Below are positions 31,492 to 39,891 of a DNA stretch of 64,000 bases, piece after piece. Origin of the DNA: a virus; the IMG/VR virus record IMGVR_UViG_3300025120_000001, positions 1 through 64,000 of that record; one strand, written 5' to 3'. Numbering within the stretch: position 1 is the stretch's first letter; every line of letters starts with the position of its first letter. Both the position numbers and the translations under genes were made by a program. The notes under the pieces are model-generated. The model did no database searches, was not told the DNA's origin, and was given only the letters and a program-made list of their open reading frames with translations.

Positions 31492-31538
31492 GGCAAACCA
31501 ACCTCGCTAGTTAAGACGTTCTAGTGGGTATGCCTTTT
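31492..31538. terminator. bidirectional terminator between convergent units
   Basis: GGCA (31492-31495), ACC (31501-31503) and CGCTAG (31505-31510) pair with CTAGTG (31521-31526), GGT (31527-31529) and TGCC (31531-31534). TTTT follows on the + strand and a looser TATTTATTTA follows on the - strand. It separates the early + genes from the late - cassette. The 31457-31612 gap holds nothing else recognisable except T-rich tracts near 31590. Confidence 0.65.
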
Positions 31539-31612
31539 ACTAATTCTTAAAAGCTTATCACTTGTTTTTGAAAGATGTCTTAAGATTCTTTTTTTAAGAT
31601 ATATCTTTTTCA

Positions 31613-33454
31613 TTAAGCTGGTGGATCAGATGGTTGATTAACCTTTCTCATTGCAGCTGTAATTTCATGAGCTGTAAATGTGATTGGTCCAGGAGAAGGT
31701 TGAGAAGTTGATGACATAGCTACACCCCATTGCTTTCCTACATAAACATCAGTGGTACTACTTGAAGATGAAGCTACTAAAAAGAAGAAACAAAACTCCC
31801 CATCTGCAGCAGGATTACCTGCCCAGTCTAATAAATCACTTACAAGTATATCAAATGTAAAATGATATATTGAAACATCTGATGCATCTCCATCTGCACC
31901 TACAGTTTCCCAACCATATGTTGGGAGTGTTGTACTTGATGAAGTATGATGTAAACCACAATGTATAAATTCTCCAGAAGATGTTCCGGTTCTTACAGAC
32001 ATTTCAACAAATATTCTTACATAATTTGCTGTATTTGATGGTCTGTCAATATGCATAACAACATTATGTGTTGGAGCAGCCAAAGAAGGAACAGCAGGAT
32101 TAAATGGAAGTAATTCAAATGTAGTACTATTTGCTAATGAAATAGTAGCATAATCAGTAACAGCTGATGTATTTACTTTACAAACAGAAGTTTGCAAAAA
32201 CTTAAAGTCATCAACAGTGTCAAACTCAATATCCATTTTATTTTCTAAAGTATCATCTGTTATAGTAACTCCAACAGTAGTTGTATCTTTAAAATTTAAT
32301 CTAGATGAATCCCCAACAATTACATTATTTTCTAATATATCAATTGTTGCTGTATTAGTTGTAGGTCCATAACCTGTTTGAAATTTAATATCATCTAAAG
32401 CAAATCCAGCCGGTGCAAGTGAGGGTCTATTTGGATATAGTGTAAACCATAAACCACCTATAGTTGTATTTTGCGTAAACATTGAAAAACCAGATAGAGG
32501 AAGATTTACAAGTTGCCATGTTCCAATTGCAGAAGCTGTCATATCTATAAGACCTTCAATCTTTCTATAACCAATTCTCGTATTACCATCAGTAAAAACC
32601 GTATCAGCCCAACCAAAAACATAAAATCTAGATACGCCTGCAGCAACTAAGTCTTCTGTTATCTGAATTCTAAAGCTTAAAATACTATACTGAGATCTAC
32701 TTATAGGCGAAGGTGCTACAAATCCAACACCTCTGTTCCATCCATATTGTCCTACACTGCCTAAAACACATTCTGTACCTTGAAAAGGTGTAGGTGTTGT
32801 TGATGAAAAATCAGCAGTATTATTAGTACCAAATGTTGCTCCTGTCCAATCTGGAGTAGATCCTTCTCTATAAACATACTCTGTAGTAATGTTTGGAGTT
32901 GAAGCATTTGTTCCTACTAATATAAATTGAACTAAAACTTGATCAATGCCAACTGTTGGTGTAATTGGTGTTGCAGAAGGAGTTCCTTGAACTACAGATA
33001 CAACTCCGCTTACGTCAGCAACAATTGCATCAAATCTTCCATTAGTAGGATCACCATTATTTAAAGTAACTGAAACTGCAGTACTACTATAGTTATTGCC
33101 ATCTATTATATAAGTTAAATTACTAACATCAAAAACTAAACCTGTTCCTGAATATGAGGCAAATCCTGATAATAGTTGGGTACCTGTTGATGATCCTCCA
33201 TTAATAGCAACTAATGGATTAATTGCTGTACCATCTCCTGTTATTGTAGAACCATCTGTAACAACATCTGTTAATGCTTGAGCATCGTATGCACCTATTA
33301 TTGTACCAGCTGCATCTTTATAATTTACAAGTTCTGTATTTAAATCATAAAAGTATGTATCATTTGGTACACTAGGCCAATCTACTGAACTGTCTGTAGT
33401 GTGTGTATAAAGCACACCGGCCCCCATCTTTGTTGTTACTACTACTACTGCCAT
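31613..33454 (-). CDS. tail fibre / adhesin-like structural protein
   Basis: 613 residues, rich in Ser, Thr, Gly and Asn with very few charged residues and many short beta segments. The central part (GWNRGVGFVAPSPISR and FRIQITEDLVAAGVSRFYVF) looks like a jelly-roll carbohydrate-binding module; the last 150 residues form another beta domain. Typical of adsorption fibres that bind surface glycans. Low confidence on the exact module, good confidence on a virion role. Confidence 0.7.
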   Translation of the reverse strand: MAVVVVTTKMGAGVLYTHTTDSSVDWPSVPNDTYFYDLNTELVNYKDAAGTIIGAYDAQALTDVVTDGSTITGDGTAINPLVAINGGSSTGTQLLSGFASYSGTGLVFDVSNLTYIIDGNNYSSTAVSVTLNNGDPTNGRFDAIVADVSGVVSVVQGTPSATPITPTVGIDQVLVQFILVGTNASTPNITTEYVYREGSTPDWTGATFGTNNTADFSSTTPTPFQGTECVLGSVGQYGWNRGVGFVAPSPISRSQYSILSFRIQITEDLVAAGVSRFYVFGWADTVFTDGNTRIGYRKIEGLIDMTASAIGTWQLVNLPLSGFSMFTQNTTIGGLWFTLYPNRPSLAPAGFALDDIKFQTGYGPTTNTATIDILENNVIVGDSSRLNFKDTTTVGVTITDDTLENKMDIEFDTVDDFKFLQTSVCKVNTSAVTDYATISLANSTTFELLPFNPAVPSLAAPTHNVVMHIDRPSNTANYVRIFVEMSVRTGTSSGEFIHCGLHHTSSSTTLPTYGWETVGADGDASDVSIYHFTFDILVSDLLDWAGNPAADGEFCFFFLVASSSSSTTDVYVGKQWGVAMSSTSQPSPGPITFTAHEITAAMRKVNQPSDPPA

Positions 33455-33457
33455 GTT

Positions 33458-33676
33458 TTATTTCTTTTTTCTCAAAGTTCTTTTCTTAACTGGAGATTTT
33501 CTAGCACGGCTAGTTACAGCACCGCCAAGTTTCATTAAGTTATCTGCTTGACTTTTAGCTGCCTTTTTAACATCTCTCATTAAAGAAGTATTTTTTTTAA
33601 TTTCTTCTGCTCTTTGTAGAGTTGATATAGCAGATTCAACTTCCCATTTTTTCATTTCACTTTTGCTTGGTTTCAT
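33458..33676 (-). CDS. 72-residue basic protein
   Basis: A helical, Lys-rich protein ending in ARKSPVKKRTLRKKK. Lies between two fibre genes with short gaps. Could be a minor virion protein that touches DNA or an assembly factor; no family recognised. Confidence 0.6.
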   Translation of the reverse strand: MKPSKSEMKKWEVESAISTLQRAEEIKKNTSLMRDVKKAAKSQADNLMKLGGAVTSRARKSPVKKRTLRKKK

Positions 33677-33686
33677 AATTTATATT

Positions 33687-35474
33687 TTAAACATACATGT
33701 TTCCTTGCGGATCCGGTGTATTAGTTGTTGTTTGTGTTATACTTACTAATGGTGTACCAAGGCTATTATCGCCTGTTCTAAATGAACAGTTAGCATAAGC
33801 CAAGTCTTGATTTGTATTAGTTCCTTCAATGCATATACCAGCATCTTGATCAGTACTAAAACTAGAGTTTAATATTGTAATTAAATTTTTATATGATAAG
33901 CCTGAGTTGACTGAATCAAGTTCACAAGCAAGACTTTCCCCTGCAGCTGAACAATTTTCAAGTGTAAGGATATTATCATTAGTACCTTTTATATTATTTG
34001 CTATAATGACTAGACCTGTGGTATTTAATACACTAGAAGATCCTGAACAATTTAAAATTTTTGTTTTTTGGTTAGAACCACCTTGTTTAACTATTACCAA
34101 ACCAGATGCATTCACATCTCCGTTGCTAAATCCATGACAATCCTGAGCTGAGAGTACATCAATTAATTTAACACCACCGTGTATATACGGTTGCGTACCT
34201 GCAGTAATTGTTGTAGTACGGCCCGTACAATTATTTACACTTTTTCCTTCTATAATGACGCCACTGCCTGTAAGTGAATATCCTTTTATACCTACAGTAT
34301 TACAATTTTTTAAATATGCACCTGCCTCGTTATCACTACCTTTGTGATAGCCAACGCAATTCACAACTTCAGCTTCTTCTAAGTTAAGACCAATAGATTG
34401 TGGGCTTTCGCCTGTGCAATTAATAACAAGTCCATCTCTACTACCAGCTGTTGTACTTATACCGGCAGATTCTGTACCATATCCATAGCAATCCCTTAAT
34501 CTATAATCATTTGCTAATGCAATTCCTCCTTTATCTCCAAAAGCTTCCGCACCATATATTTTTGAAGCTGATACATATATAGCCCAACCATCCAAATTTA
34601 TAAACTTAACGCCAAAACAAGCTATACTACTTTCATTTATTAATTCAAGAGCTAGAGTATTACTTTCTATTCCCGGGTTATTCTGACCTGTTCTTACAAC
34701 ATTTCCATTATACATACTTAACTGGACTGCTCCAGATACAGTATCAGTAAATGCACTTGATGTATCAGTATTTGAATAAGTAACCGTAAAGCCATTTAAA
34801 TTTATATTTACTTGATCTTTAAAATCAAAACCAGTTCCAGTTGATAAAGTATAGTTTGCATGTAATGTTATAGTATCACCGGCTACAGCTGCAGCAACAG
34901 CGGCAGAGTATTCAGAATAATAAGTAAGCTCACCTAGAGCGTCTACTGTGGACCATACACCAAAAGAAGAAGATCCTGCAGAAAGATCAATTGTATCTGC
35001 ATTGTCAGTTATCGTTACAGTTCCATCTACACTAGTAAGACTTTTAAATTCAAAGTCTTCTCCTGTTTTTTGTTTGAAGCATCCAGCACCAGTTCCAATA
35101 TTAGATGCGGTGTTTGCTTCAGCTAAGTTATCAAATTCAACAAAGTCTCCATTTTCAGTTATAGTAAGATTTAAGCTAAGAGATTTAAGTTTGCGGAAAT
35201 TATCAAAACAATCACCGGTTATTGGATCTGTAGTTGTGTCTTTAAATACCCCAGCGCTTGGATCACCTAATGGTATATTTACATTTTCACATTCAGCACT
35301 TGCTAAAAAATCTTTATACTTAACTAGTTTTACGTCTTTATAGGGAACCGGAGAAGCAATACCCTCTATATCTGGTTCTTCACTTATGCCTATAACTAAG
35401 ACATCGTCTGGTTTAACATGATTTCTAAATTTCTTTCTTTTGAAAAGACTTAATATGTCAGTTAGAATATTCAT
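33687..35474 (-). CDS. tail spike-like protein with beta-helix
   Basis: 595 residues. The N-terminal 60 residues could attach to the virion. Residues from about 215 on show regularly repeating short strands with Asn/Gly/Cys turns (INLNGFTVTYSN, LRDCYGYGTESAGI, VVNCVGYHKGSD), the hallmark of a right-handed parallel beta-helix as in polysaccharide-degrading spikes. Catalytic residues cannot be assigned by eye. Begins in an ATGA overlap with the gene before it. Confidence 0.72.
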   Translation of the reverse strand: MNILTDILSLFKRKKFRNHVKPDDVLVIGISEEPDIEGIASPVPYKDVKLVKYKDFLASAECENVNIPLGDPSAGVFKDTTTDPITGDCFDNFRKLKSLSLNLTITENGDFVEFDNLAEANTASNIGTGAGCFKQKTGEDFEFKSLTSVDGTVTITDNADTIDLSAGSSSFGVWSTVDALGELTYYSEYSAAVAAAVAGDTITLHANYTLSTGTGFDFKDQVNINLNGFTVTYSNTDTSSAFTDTVSGAVQLSMYNGNVVRTGQNNPGIESNTLALELINESSIACFGVKFINLDGWAIYVSASKIYGAEAFGDKGGIALANDYRLRDCYGYGTESAGISTTAGSRDGLVINCTGESPQSIGLNLEEAEVVNCVGYHKGSDNEAGAYLKNCNTVGIKGYSLTGSGVIIEGKSVNNCTGRTTTITAGTQPYIHGGVKLIDVLSAQDCHGFSNGDVNASGLVIVKQGGSNQKTKILNCSGSSSVLNTTGLVIIANNIKGTNDNILTLENCSAAGESLACELDSVNSGLSYKNLITILNSSFSTDQDAGICIEGTNTNQDLAYANCSFRTGDNSLGTPLVSITQTTTNTPDPQGNMYV

Positions 35475-35665
35475 CTTCTTTTTCCGTGATATGTGTTAGC
35501 TGTTGGAACAGTGCCTCCCATATTCATTTTTTTACTACATCCGCAATCTTTACCTTTCATATATGCATTATTAGCAGATCCAGGCATTGTCATATCTAAT
35601 CTTCCAGACATTGATGTTAAAAGAGAAGGTTGACCTCCTTGTTTATATTTTATTTTCTTAGCCAT
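35471..35665 (-). CDS. 64-residue Gly/Lys/Met-rich protein
   Basis: Low-complexity, with CGC and repeated Met/Gly (NMGGTVPTAN). Belongs to a run of small basic proteins in the late cassette. May be a minor virion or assembly protein. No family recognised. Confidence 0.55.
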   Translation of the reverse strand: MAKKIKYKQGGQPSLLTSMSGRLDMTMPGSANNAYMKGKDCGCSKKMNMGGTVPTANTYHGKRR

Positions 35666-35667
35666 AA

Positions 35668-35811
35668 TTATATGTTTAATGTTAAAGTTACTATTACTAA
35701 ATATAACTTAAAAGTATTATAGTCATATTCCTCGTCAGCTCTTATAGATTCCCATCCTAATGCGCATCTATCATGCGGCCAATGAAATACTACTAGTAGT
35801 TCCCAGTCCAT
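35668..35811 (-). CDS. 47-residue small protein (HWPHDR motif)
   Basis: Minus-strand frame from ATG 35811 to TAA 35668. Starts MDWELLVVFHWPHDRCALGW and ends in a hydrophobic beta-like strand. I recall this FHWPHDR..LGWE pattern from small uncharacterised proteins of Bacteroidetes phages. Its start overlaps the upstream stop (TAATG). Function unknown. Confidence 0.55.
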   Translation of the reverse strand: MDWELLVVFHWPHDRCALGWESIRADEEYDYNTFKLYLVIVTLTLNI

Positions 35812-35993
35812 TATACTCTATATCTTACTTTTGCACCACATCCCTTTCTCTTGCATTTTTTTACCGCTCTTTTCCTTCTACGGTTAGTGCCTCGGTTACC
35901 ACCTCTTTTTTTACCAGGACCAGAACCTCCAAATTGACTTTCCATGACGTCTCCGCCATTCATGAATTTTTTAGTTAAAAGTTTATCATTCAT
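35811..35993 (-). CDS. 60-residue Arg/Lys/Gly-rich protein
   Basis: PGKKRGGNRGTNRRRKRAVK and the Cys-containing end KKCKRKGCGAKVR suggest a nucleic-acid-binding protein, perhaps zinc-assisted. Overlaps the next gene by one base. A packaged DNA-condensing protein is possible. Confidence 0.55.
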   Translation of the reverse strand: MNDKLLTKKFMNGGDVMESQFGGSGPGKKRGGNRGTNRRRKRAVKKCKRKGCGAKVRYRV

Positions 35994-35997
35994 TTTA

Positions 35998-36099
35998 TTA
36001 CAATTTACTTTTAGTTTTATGGCAAAGACCTATACGGCAATGTCCTAAACAAACCTTGCCTCTAGTTAACCATTGTAAAAATATGCATATATTTCTCAT
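35998..36099 (-). CDS. 33-residue Cys-rich basic peptide
   Basis: Minus frame ATG 36099 to TAA 35998. Starts MRNICIFLQWLTRGK and contains CLGHCRIGLCHK with three closely spaced Cys. ATGA overlap with the upstream gene supports translation. Function unknown. Confidence 0.45.
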   Translation of the reverse strand: MRNICIFLQWLTRGKVCLGHCRIGLCHKTKSKL

Positions 36100-36230
36100 T
36101 TTCCTTGACCTTTATATTTTTTTAAATAGTACTTACTACTTTTTAATTTAGAAGTCTTGCTTTTAGAGTGTATGCCTGGTCTAGTCTTCCTTGTCTCTTT
36201 TTCTAAACCACCCTTTTCTTTTAGTCTCAT
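36096..36230 (-). CDS. 44-residue Lys-rich peptide
   Basis: Starts MRLKEKGGLEKETRKTRPG, and almost every third residue is Lys or Arg. A longer start at 36287 is possible but would overlap the holin more. Overlaps the holin end by about 50 nt in another frame. Function unknown. Confidence 0.4.
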   Translation of the reverse strand: MRLKEKGGLEKETRKTRPGIHSKSKTSKLKSSKYYLKKYKGQGK

Positions 36231-36639
36231 TATGCATTTGTGCTTTTGCGTTTGTATCTTTAACCTTTTCAATGGACCTTCCTCCAAAGTAAGCTCCTAT
36301 TACAGTAAGCAATGTAATCTCTAAAAAGCTAATCCATTTATCTTCTACTTTAAAATCTAAAAAGCCCGCATCAATAAAAACTAAAATCATAGTACACACT
36401 ACTAAGAATATCAAAACCATTGGCCTAACATTCTTAGATAGCCAAGAGTCTGAATTCATATCAGCCTCCCATCTTTTTGTTACGTTCTCTTGAATAGTAT
36501 CTTCACTATCCAGTAACATTTTCTGCATAGCATTTTTGAGAGTCATCTTCTCTTCTTTAGAAGTAACTACCTCATCAATGATCTTATCAGCTTTTCCAAA
36601 AAGACCTCCTAATAAATTGCCTATCCAAGGTGCTGCCAT
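36181..36639 (-). CDS. holin, 3-TM family (GTA-type)
   Basis: 152 residues. Amphipathic start, then DSWLSKNVRPMVLIFLVVCT and two further hydrophobic segments up to about residue 125, ending in a charged tail. The WLSKNVRP motif before the first membrane helix is typical of the 3-TM holin family first described in gene transfer agents. It should permeabilise the inner membrane at the end of infection. Its presence in the - strand unit marks that unit as late. Confidence 0.8.
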   Translation of the reverse strand: MAAPWIGNLLGGLFGKADKIIDEVVTSKEEKMTLKNAMQKMLLDSEDTIQENVTKRWEADMNSDSWLSKNVRPMVLIFLVVCTMILVFIDAGFLDFKVEDKWISFLEITLLTVIGAYFGGRSIEKVKDTNAKAQMHNETKRKGWFRKRDKED

Positions 36640-36642
36640 AAT

Positions 36643-37308
36643 CTATCCTTTTTTCTTCATTCTAGACTGCATCTTTCTACCTCTCTTTTGAGATACTTGC
36701 TTGTTAGAGCCTTTACTTTTTACAGTTCTCTTTTGAGACATTCCCATTGGGCCTTTAGGACCAGCTTTAGAAACAGTTTTACTTTTACTTACTGTTGATT
36801 TAAATGGACCTATTGGATTTCTAACTGATTTTGTTTTAGTAATTGTTTTATCACCTCTCCTTTTAGTAACAGTTTTTGTAGTTACCGGACTTCCACCTAC
36901 AGTTCCTGGTCTAGGATTTTTTGTAGTAACACTTACAGTTCTTCTTTTTGCTTTTGGCTTACTTACAGTACCACTCGGCTTACTTACAGTGCCACTTGGT
37001 TTTCTATCTTCTGGTTTACTTACAGTGCCGCCAATTTGCATCTTAGACATTTGCTCTTTTCCGTACATTGCCTTATCATTATAGTAACCCATTGGATTAC
37101 CTACATAACTAGATGCTTTAGGACCACCACCGTGACCATATTTCTTTGTAGCAAGTCCTTTACCAAGCTTACCTTCTTTGGCCATTTTCTTAATTTTACG
37201 TTTAGTAGGGGTTTTTGTACCCATTCTACCTTCCATCATACCCTTTACTTTTCTAATTGTACCGCCACCTTGGTACTTCATTCCTGCTTTTTTCATATTT
37301 GCTGGCAT
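36643..37308 (-). CDS. 221-residue Lys/Ser/Thr-rich basic repeat protein
   Basis: Very low complexity: many Lys, Arg, Gly, Thr and Ser with repeats SGTVSKP and KTVSK (DNA repeats at 36956-37031). No enzyme motif. Histone-like composition suggests DNA condensation in the capsid or a disordered virion component. Starts MPANMKKAGMKYQGGG. Confidence 0.6.
   Translation of the reverse strand: MPANMKKAGMKYQGGGTIRKVKGMMEGRMGTKTPTKRKIKKMAKEGKLGKGLATKKYGHGGGPKASSYVGNPMGYYNDKAMYGKEQMSKMQIGGTVSKPEDRKPSGTVSKPSGTVSKPKAKRRTVSVTTKNPRPGTVGGSPVTTKTVTKRRGDKTITKTKSVRNPIGPFKSTVSKSKTVSKAGPKGPMGMSQKRTVKSKGSNKQVSQKRGRKMQSRMKKKG
36956..37031 (-). repeat. tandem 20-21 bp coding repeat
   Basis: The segment GGCTTACTTACAGTACCACT recurs with one or a few changes at 36956, about 36977 and about 37012, encoding the SGTVSKP repeats. 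Slippage in this low-complexity gene could change repeat number. Confidence 0.6.
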
Positions 37309-37331
37309 AGCTTTAAATTTTAATTGTTTAT

Positions 37332-37547
37332 TTATTTTTTGTTTAACTTCTTTAGAGTTAATGCAAATCTAGCACGCTGTGCAGTTTTACTATTTCCCCC
37401 TTTAGCTTTTTCACGCAACCAAGAAACTTTAATAGTACCGTCTCCTTTTATAGCTCCTGCTCTTTTTGCAGTTGCAGTTAAAGAACCAGGCTTCTTAATA
37501 GCTTTTTTAATATTAAGTTTACTACTTTTTCTTTTTTGGGCTGCCAT
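37332..37547 (-). CDS. 71-residue basic phage protein
   Basis: Starts MAAQKRKSSKLNIKKAIKKP. KKPGSLTATAKRAGA and KTAQRARFALTLKK resemble a small basic protein seen repeatedly in phages of Bacteroidetes. ATG 37547 is chosen over 37580 because the leader TTTAATAAAA precedes it. Possibly a virion protein; function unknown. Confidence 0.6.
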   Translation of the reverse strand: MAAQKRKSSKLNIKKAIKKPGSLTATAKRAGAIKGDGTIKVSWLREKAKGGNSKTAQRARFALTLKKLNKK

Positions 37548-37848
37548 TTTTATTAAATTTCTTTCCTTTGATTGCATCAACTACATCATCCATTTCATTG
37601 ACTGCATTCTTAGTTCTGCGTCCAACCTCTTTAGCCGCAGCAACTGTTTTTTCATCTACTGTAGTTAAAGACCATAACCACTTCCAACCAGCTAAGGCCC
37701 AGAGACAAATGTTTTGCAGTGATATTGTCCATATCACTTTAAAAATAATTTTTACAATTTTCATAATATTGATATTTTTATCAGCTAATATTATAGCTGT
37801 AGTATAGTATAAGATAACAAAAATTAATAACATTACCAAAAGAGCCAT
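37522..37848 (-). CDS. 108-residue membrane protein
   Basis: Two hydrophobic segments (residues 1-20 and 29-65, starting at 37848) and a cytoplasmic tail ending in KNGSPKKKK. A start at the internal Met (37764) would leave one membrane segment. It sits between the holin group and a coiled-coil membrane protein; a lysis accessory is possible. Confidence 0.55.
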   Translation of the reverse strand: MALLVMLLIFVILYYTTAIILADKNINIMKIVKIIFKVIWTISLQNICLWALAGWKWLWSLTTVDEKTVAAAKEVGRRTKNAVNEMDDVVDAIKGKKFNKNGSPKKKK

Positions 37849-37851
37849 AGT

Positions 37852-38157
37852 TTAGATATTTCTTAGTCTTTCATTTTCTCTTTCAAGAAATGCAACTTTA
37901 GTTCTTAACTCAGCAACCTCTTCAGTAAGTGATAATATTTGTGCACGCATCTCATCTTTTTCTTCTGAACTTTCTTTTAAAAGAGTTTCAAGAGTGCGGA
38001 CTCTAGATCTTAAATCATCTCTATATAGATTTTGATCATCCTTCTTATCTTTCATTTGCTCTGATCTTAATTGTATTCTTTTTTCATAAAACTTCCAGGC
38101 CCCTGCTGAGAAGAGTACAGTTACAATTGTTACTATTACGGTGGTTAAGTTATCCAT
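37852..38157 (-). CDS. 101-residue membrane-anchored coiled-coil protein
   Basis: N-terminal membrane helix (residues 5-21), then a long heptad-patterned helix (LETLLKESSEEKDEMRAQIL, LTEEVAELRTKVAFLER). The layout resembles spanins or holin-associated membrane proteins. Late cassette, next to other lysis-like genes. Overlaps the upstream gene by 8 nt. Confidence 0.6.
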   Translation of the reverse strand: MDNLTTVIVTIVTVLFSAGAWKFYEKRIQLRSEQMKDKKDDQNLYRDDLRSRVRTLETLLKESSEEKDEMRAQILSLTEEVAELRTKVAFLERENERLRNI

Positions 38158-38518
38158 TCTCTGATCTATAATAATGATTACATATTCTTTTTAAGTTGAA
38201 GAAGGCGCTAAGTGATATTACAATCCAACCCCAATGAGTAGGACATACATAGTTTCCTTTAATATAATACATAACAACTACTACTAGAGAAAATAAAAAA
38301 ACACCCAGAGATAAAGTTTTTCTAGTCTTTAGCGGGTGGTAACAAACAGAATATATTGTGGTAAATCCTATGATCATTGATATAATTACCAACCATAGGT
38401 TTAAGCCGTGTTCTGCACTGTATACAACAGGGAAAAATATTAACCATATTATTCCTTGTGTTATTTCAGTAGGTTCAGAATCATAATAAGTTAAAATGTT
38501 TTTTATCTTTGAAAGCAT
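38150..38518 (-). CDS. multi-pass membrane protein, 122 aa
   Basis: About four hydrophobic segments (IIWLIFFPVVYSAE, LWLVIISMIIGFTTIY, LGVFLFSLVVVVMYYIK and a last one). Start taken at MLSKIKN (38518); an upstream ATG at 38539 is possible. First gene of the late - unit, beside a palindrome-rich divergent region. Possibly a lysis or inner-membrane protein. Confidence 0.55.
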   Translation of the reverse strand: MLSKIKNILTYYDSEPTEITQGIIWLIFFPVVYSAEHGLNLWLVIISMIIGFTTIYSVCYHPLKTRKTLSLGVFLFSLVVVVMYYIKGNYVCPTHWGWIVISLSAFFNLKRICNHYYRSENG

Positions 38519-38543
38519 TTTACAATAAATTAGAAACAAATGT

Positions 38544-38576
38544 GTACTAATACTTAGTACCCTATATTATAATATA
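38544..38576. promoter_or_regulatory. two palindromes in a divergent promoter region
   Basis: GTACTAA-TAC-TTAGTAC (38544-38560, 7-bp arms) and TATATTATAATATA (38563-38576, perfect 14-bp palindrome) lie between the leftward cassette and the rightward gene at 38633. They fit operator sites controlling divergent transcription, or AT-rich melting sites. No clear consensus promoter box is visible here. Confidence 0.45.
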
Positions 38577-38632
38577 CAAAAATCTAATTAATTTTTGTAG
38601 TTTAAATCATATAACTTTAAAATTTTTTACGT

Positions 38633-38821
38633 ATGAGTAGAAACCAATTTCATTTAATCATGTTTCCAAAAGAACCTTTAGTTGGAATACAGATTTTTAA
38701 TACAGAATTTCATTTTGATGATGAAGATAATAATCTCCGTATACATAGGTATTACGGTATTGAAATAGGATTATTATTTTTTAGATTTTCTTTTATGAGA
38801 ATTGGAGACAGAATCTCTTGA
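38633..38821 (+). CDS. 62-residue hypothetical protein
   Basis: Short beta-rich protein with hydrophobic and aromatic residues (LIMFPKEPLVGIQIFNTEFH, LLFFRFSFMRIG). Starts the + unit that leads to ribonucleotide reductase, followed by its own terminator-like hairpin. No family recognised. Confidence 0.55.
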   Translation: MSRNQFHLIMFPKEPLVGIQIFNTEFHFDDEDNNLRIHRYYGIEIGLLFFRFSFMRIGDRIS

Positions 38822-38855
38822 TTTTGATCCTTATTTTTCTTAAATTATAGTACAC

Positions 38856-38887
38856 AGCCGTACCATTCAAATAGTATGGCTTTTTTT
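38856..38887 (+). terminator. intrinsic terminator
   Basis: AGCCGTAC (38856-38863) pairs with GTATGGCT (38874-38881, one G-T pair) and is followed by TTTTTTT. Separates the small gene from nrdB. Confidence 0.75.
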
Positions 38888-38909
38888 ATCAATCCTTTAA
38901 AAATTAAAT

Positions 38910-39890
38910 ATGAACGGAGATATCTTTATGCCGAGAGTAAATATTTTGCCTTATGAATACCCACAATTATTAGATTACAAAGACGCTATCAGACATTCCT
39001 ATTGGATTGATACTGAATATAATTTTACAGAAGATATTTCTGATTTTAAAACAAAGATTACTGATCAAGAAAGAGAAGTAATTAAACGCACAATGTTAGC
39101 CATTGCTCAAATAGAAGTAAAGGTTAAAACATTCTGGGGTGATTGTTTTAAAAGAATGCCTATAGCCGAAATTGGTGATGTAGGTATGACATTCGCAGAG
39201 TCTGAAGTTAGACATAAAGATGCCTACGCCAGGCTGCTTAGAATCTTAGGTTTAGAAAAAGAGTTTGAGAATGTAATTAATGTTCCTGCTATAAAAGGAC
39301 GTATGGATTATCTGAACAAGTATCTTGATGGTACTAGAAGTAAAGATAATAAAATGTATACCAAATCTGTACTGTTGTTCTCATTGTTCATTGAACATGT
39401 AAGTCTATTCAGTCAGTTTCTTATTATGATGAGTTTTAATAAAGAGAAGAACCTTTTCAAAGGGATCTCAAACGTTGTTGAAGCTACCAGTAAAGAAGAA
39501 GATATACACGGAAACTTTGGTGTTGAGTTAATCAATATCATTAAGAAAGAAAATCCGGAATGGTTTGATGCTGAGTTTGAGGGATTGGTTTATTCTGCGT
39601 GTAAGAAAGCTTACGCTGCAGAAACTGAGATCTTAGATTGGATATTTGCAAAAGGTGAGTTAGACTTTCTACCTAAAGAAACAATAACTAATTTTATTGC
39701 AAATAGATTCAATAACTCATTAAGTAAGATTGGTATGGACAGTTTGTTCAATGTTGACCAAGAATTATTAAACAAAACTAAGTGGTTTGATGTAGAGTGC
39801 ACTGCCACTAAAGAAGGAGATTTCTTCTATAAAAAACAAATTGATTATAACAAAAAAAGCAAGAGTATAACACATGCAGATTTATTCTAA
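38910..39890 (+). CDS. nrdB: ribonucleotide reductase small subunit, class I
   Basis: 326 residues. Helical diiron fold with ligand motifs MLAIAQIEVKVK, ESEVRHKDAYARLL (E...H, with Tyr 7 residues after the ligand Glu, as for the radical Tyr of NrdB), LFIEHVSLF, and EEDIHGNFGVEL. It makes the tyrosyl radical used by NrdA to make deoxyribonucleotides. A start at the second Met (38928) is possible. NrdA follows after 1 nt. Confidence 0.92.
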   Translation: MNGDIFMPRVNILPYEYPQLLDYKDAIRHSYWIDTEYNFTEDISDFKTKITDQEREVIKRTMLAIAQIEVKVKTFWGDCFKRMPIAEIGDVGMTFAESEVRHKDAYARLLRILGLEKEFENVINVPAIKGRMDYLNKYLDGTRSKDNKMYTKSVLLFSLFIEHVSLFSQFLIMMSFNKEKNLFKGISNVVEATSKEEDIHGNFGVELINIIKKENPEWFDAEFEGLVYSACKKAYAAETEILDWIFAKGELDFLPKETITNFIANRFNNSLSKIGMDSLFNVDQELLNKTKWFDVECTATKEGDFFYKKQIDYNKKSKSITHADLF

Positions 39891-39891
39891 T

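Noticed and set aside
34948-35343. 131-residue + strand frame opposite the spike gene
   Set aside because: Antisense shadow; the - strand frame has clear beta-helix repeats and coupled starts.
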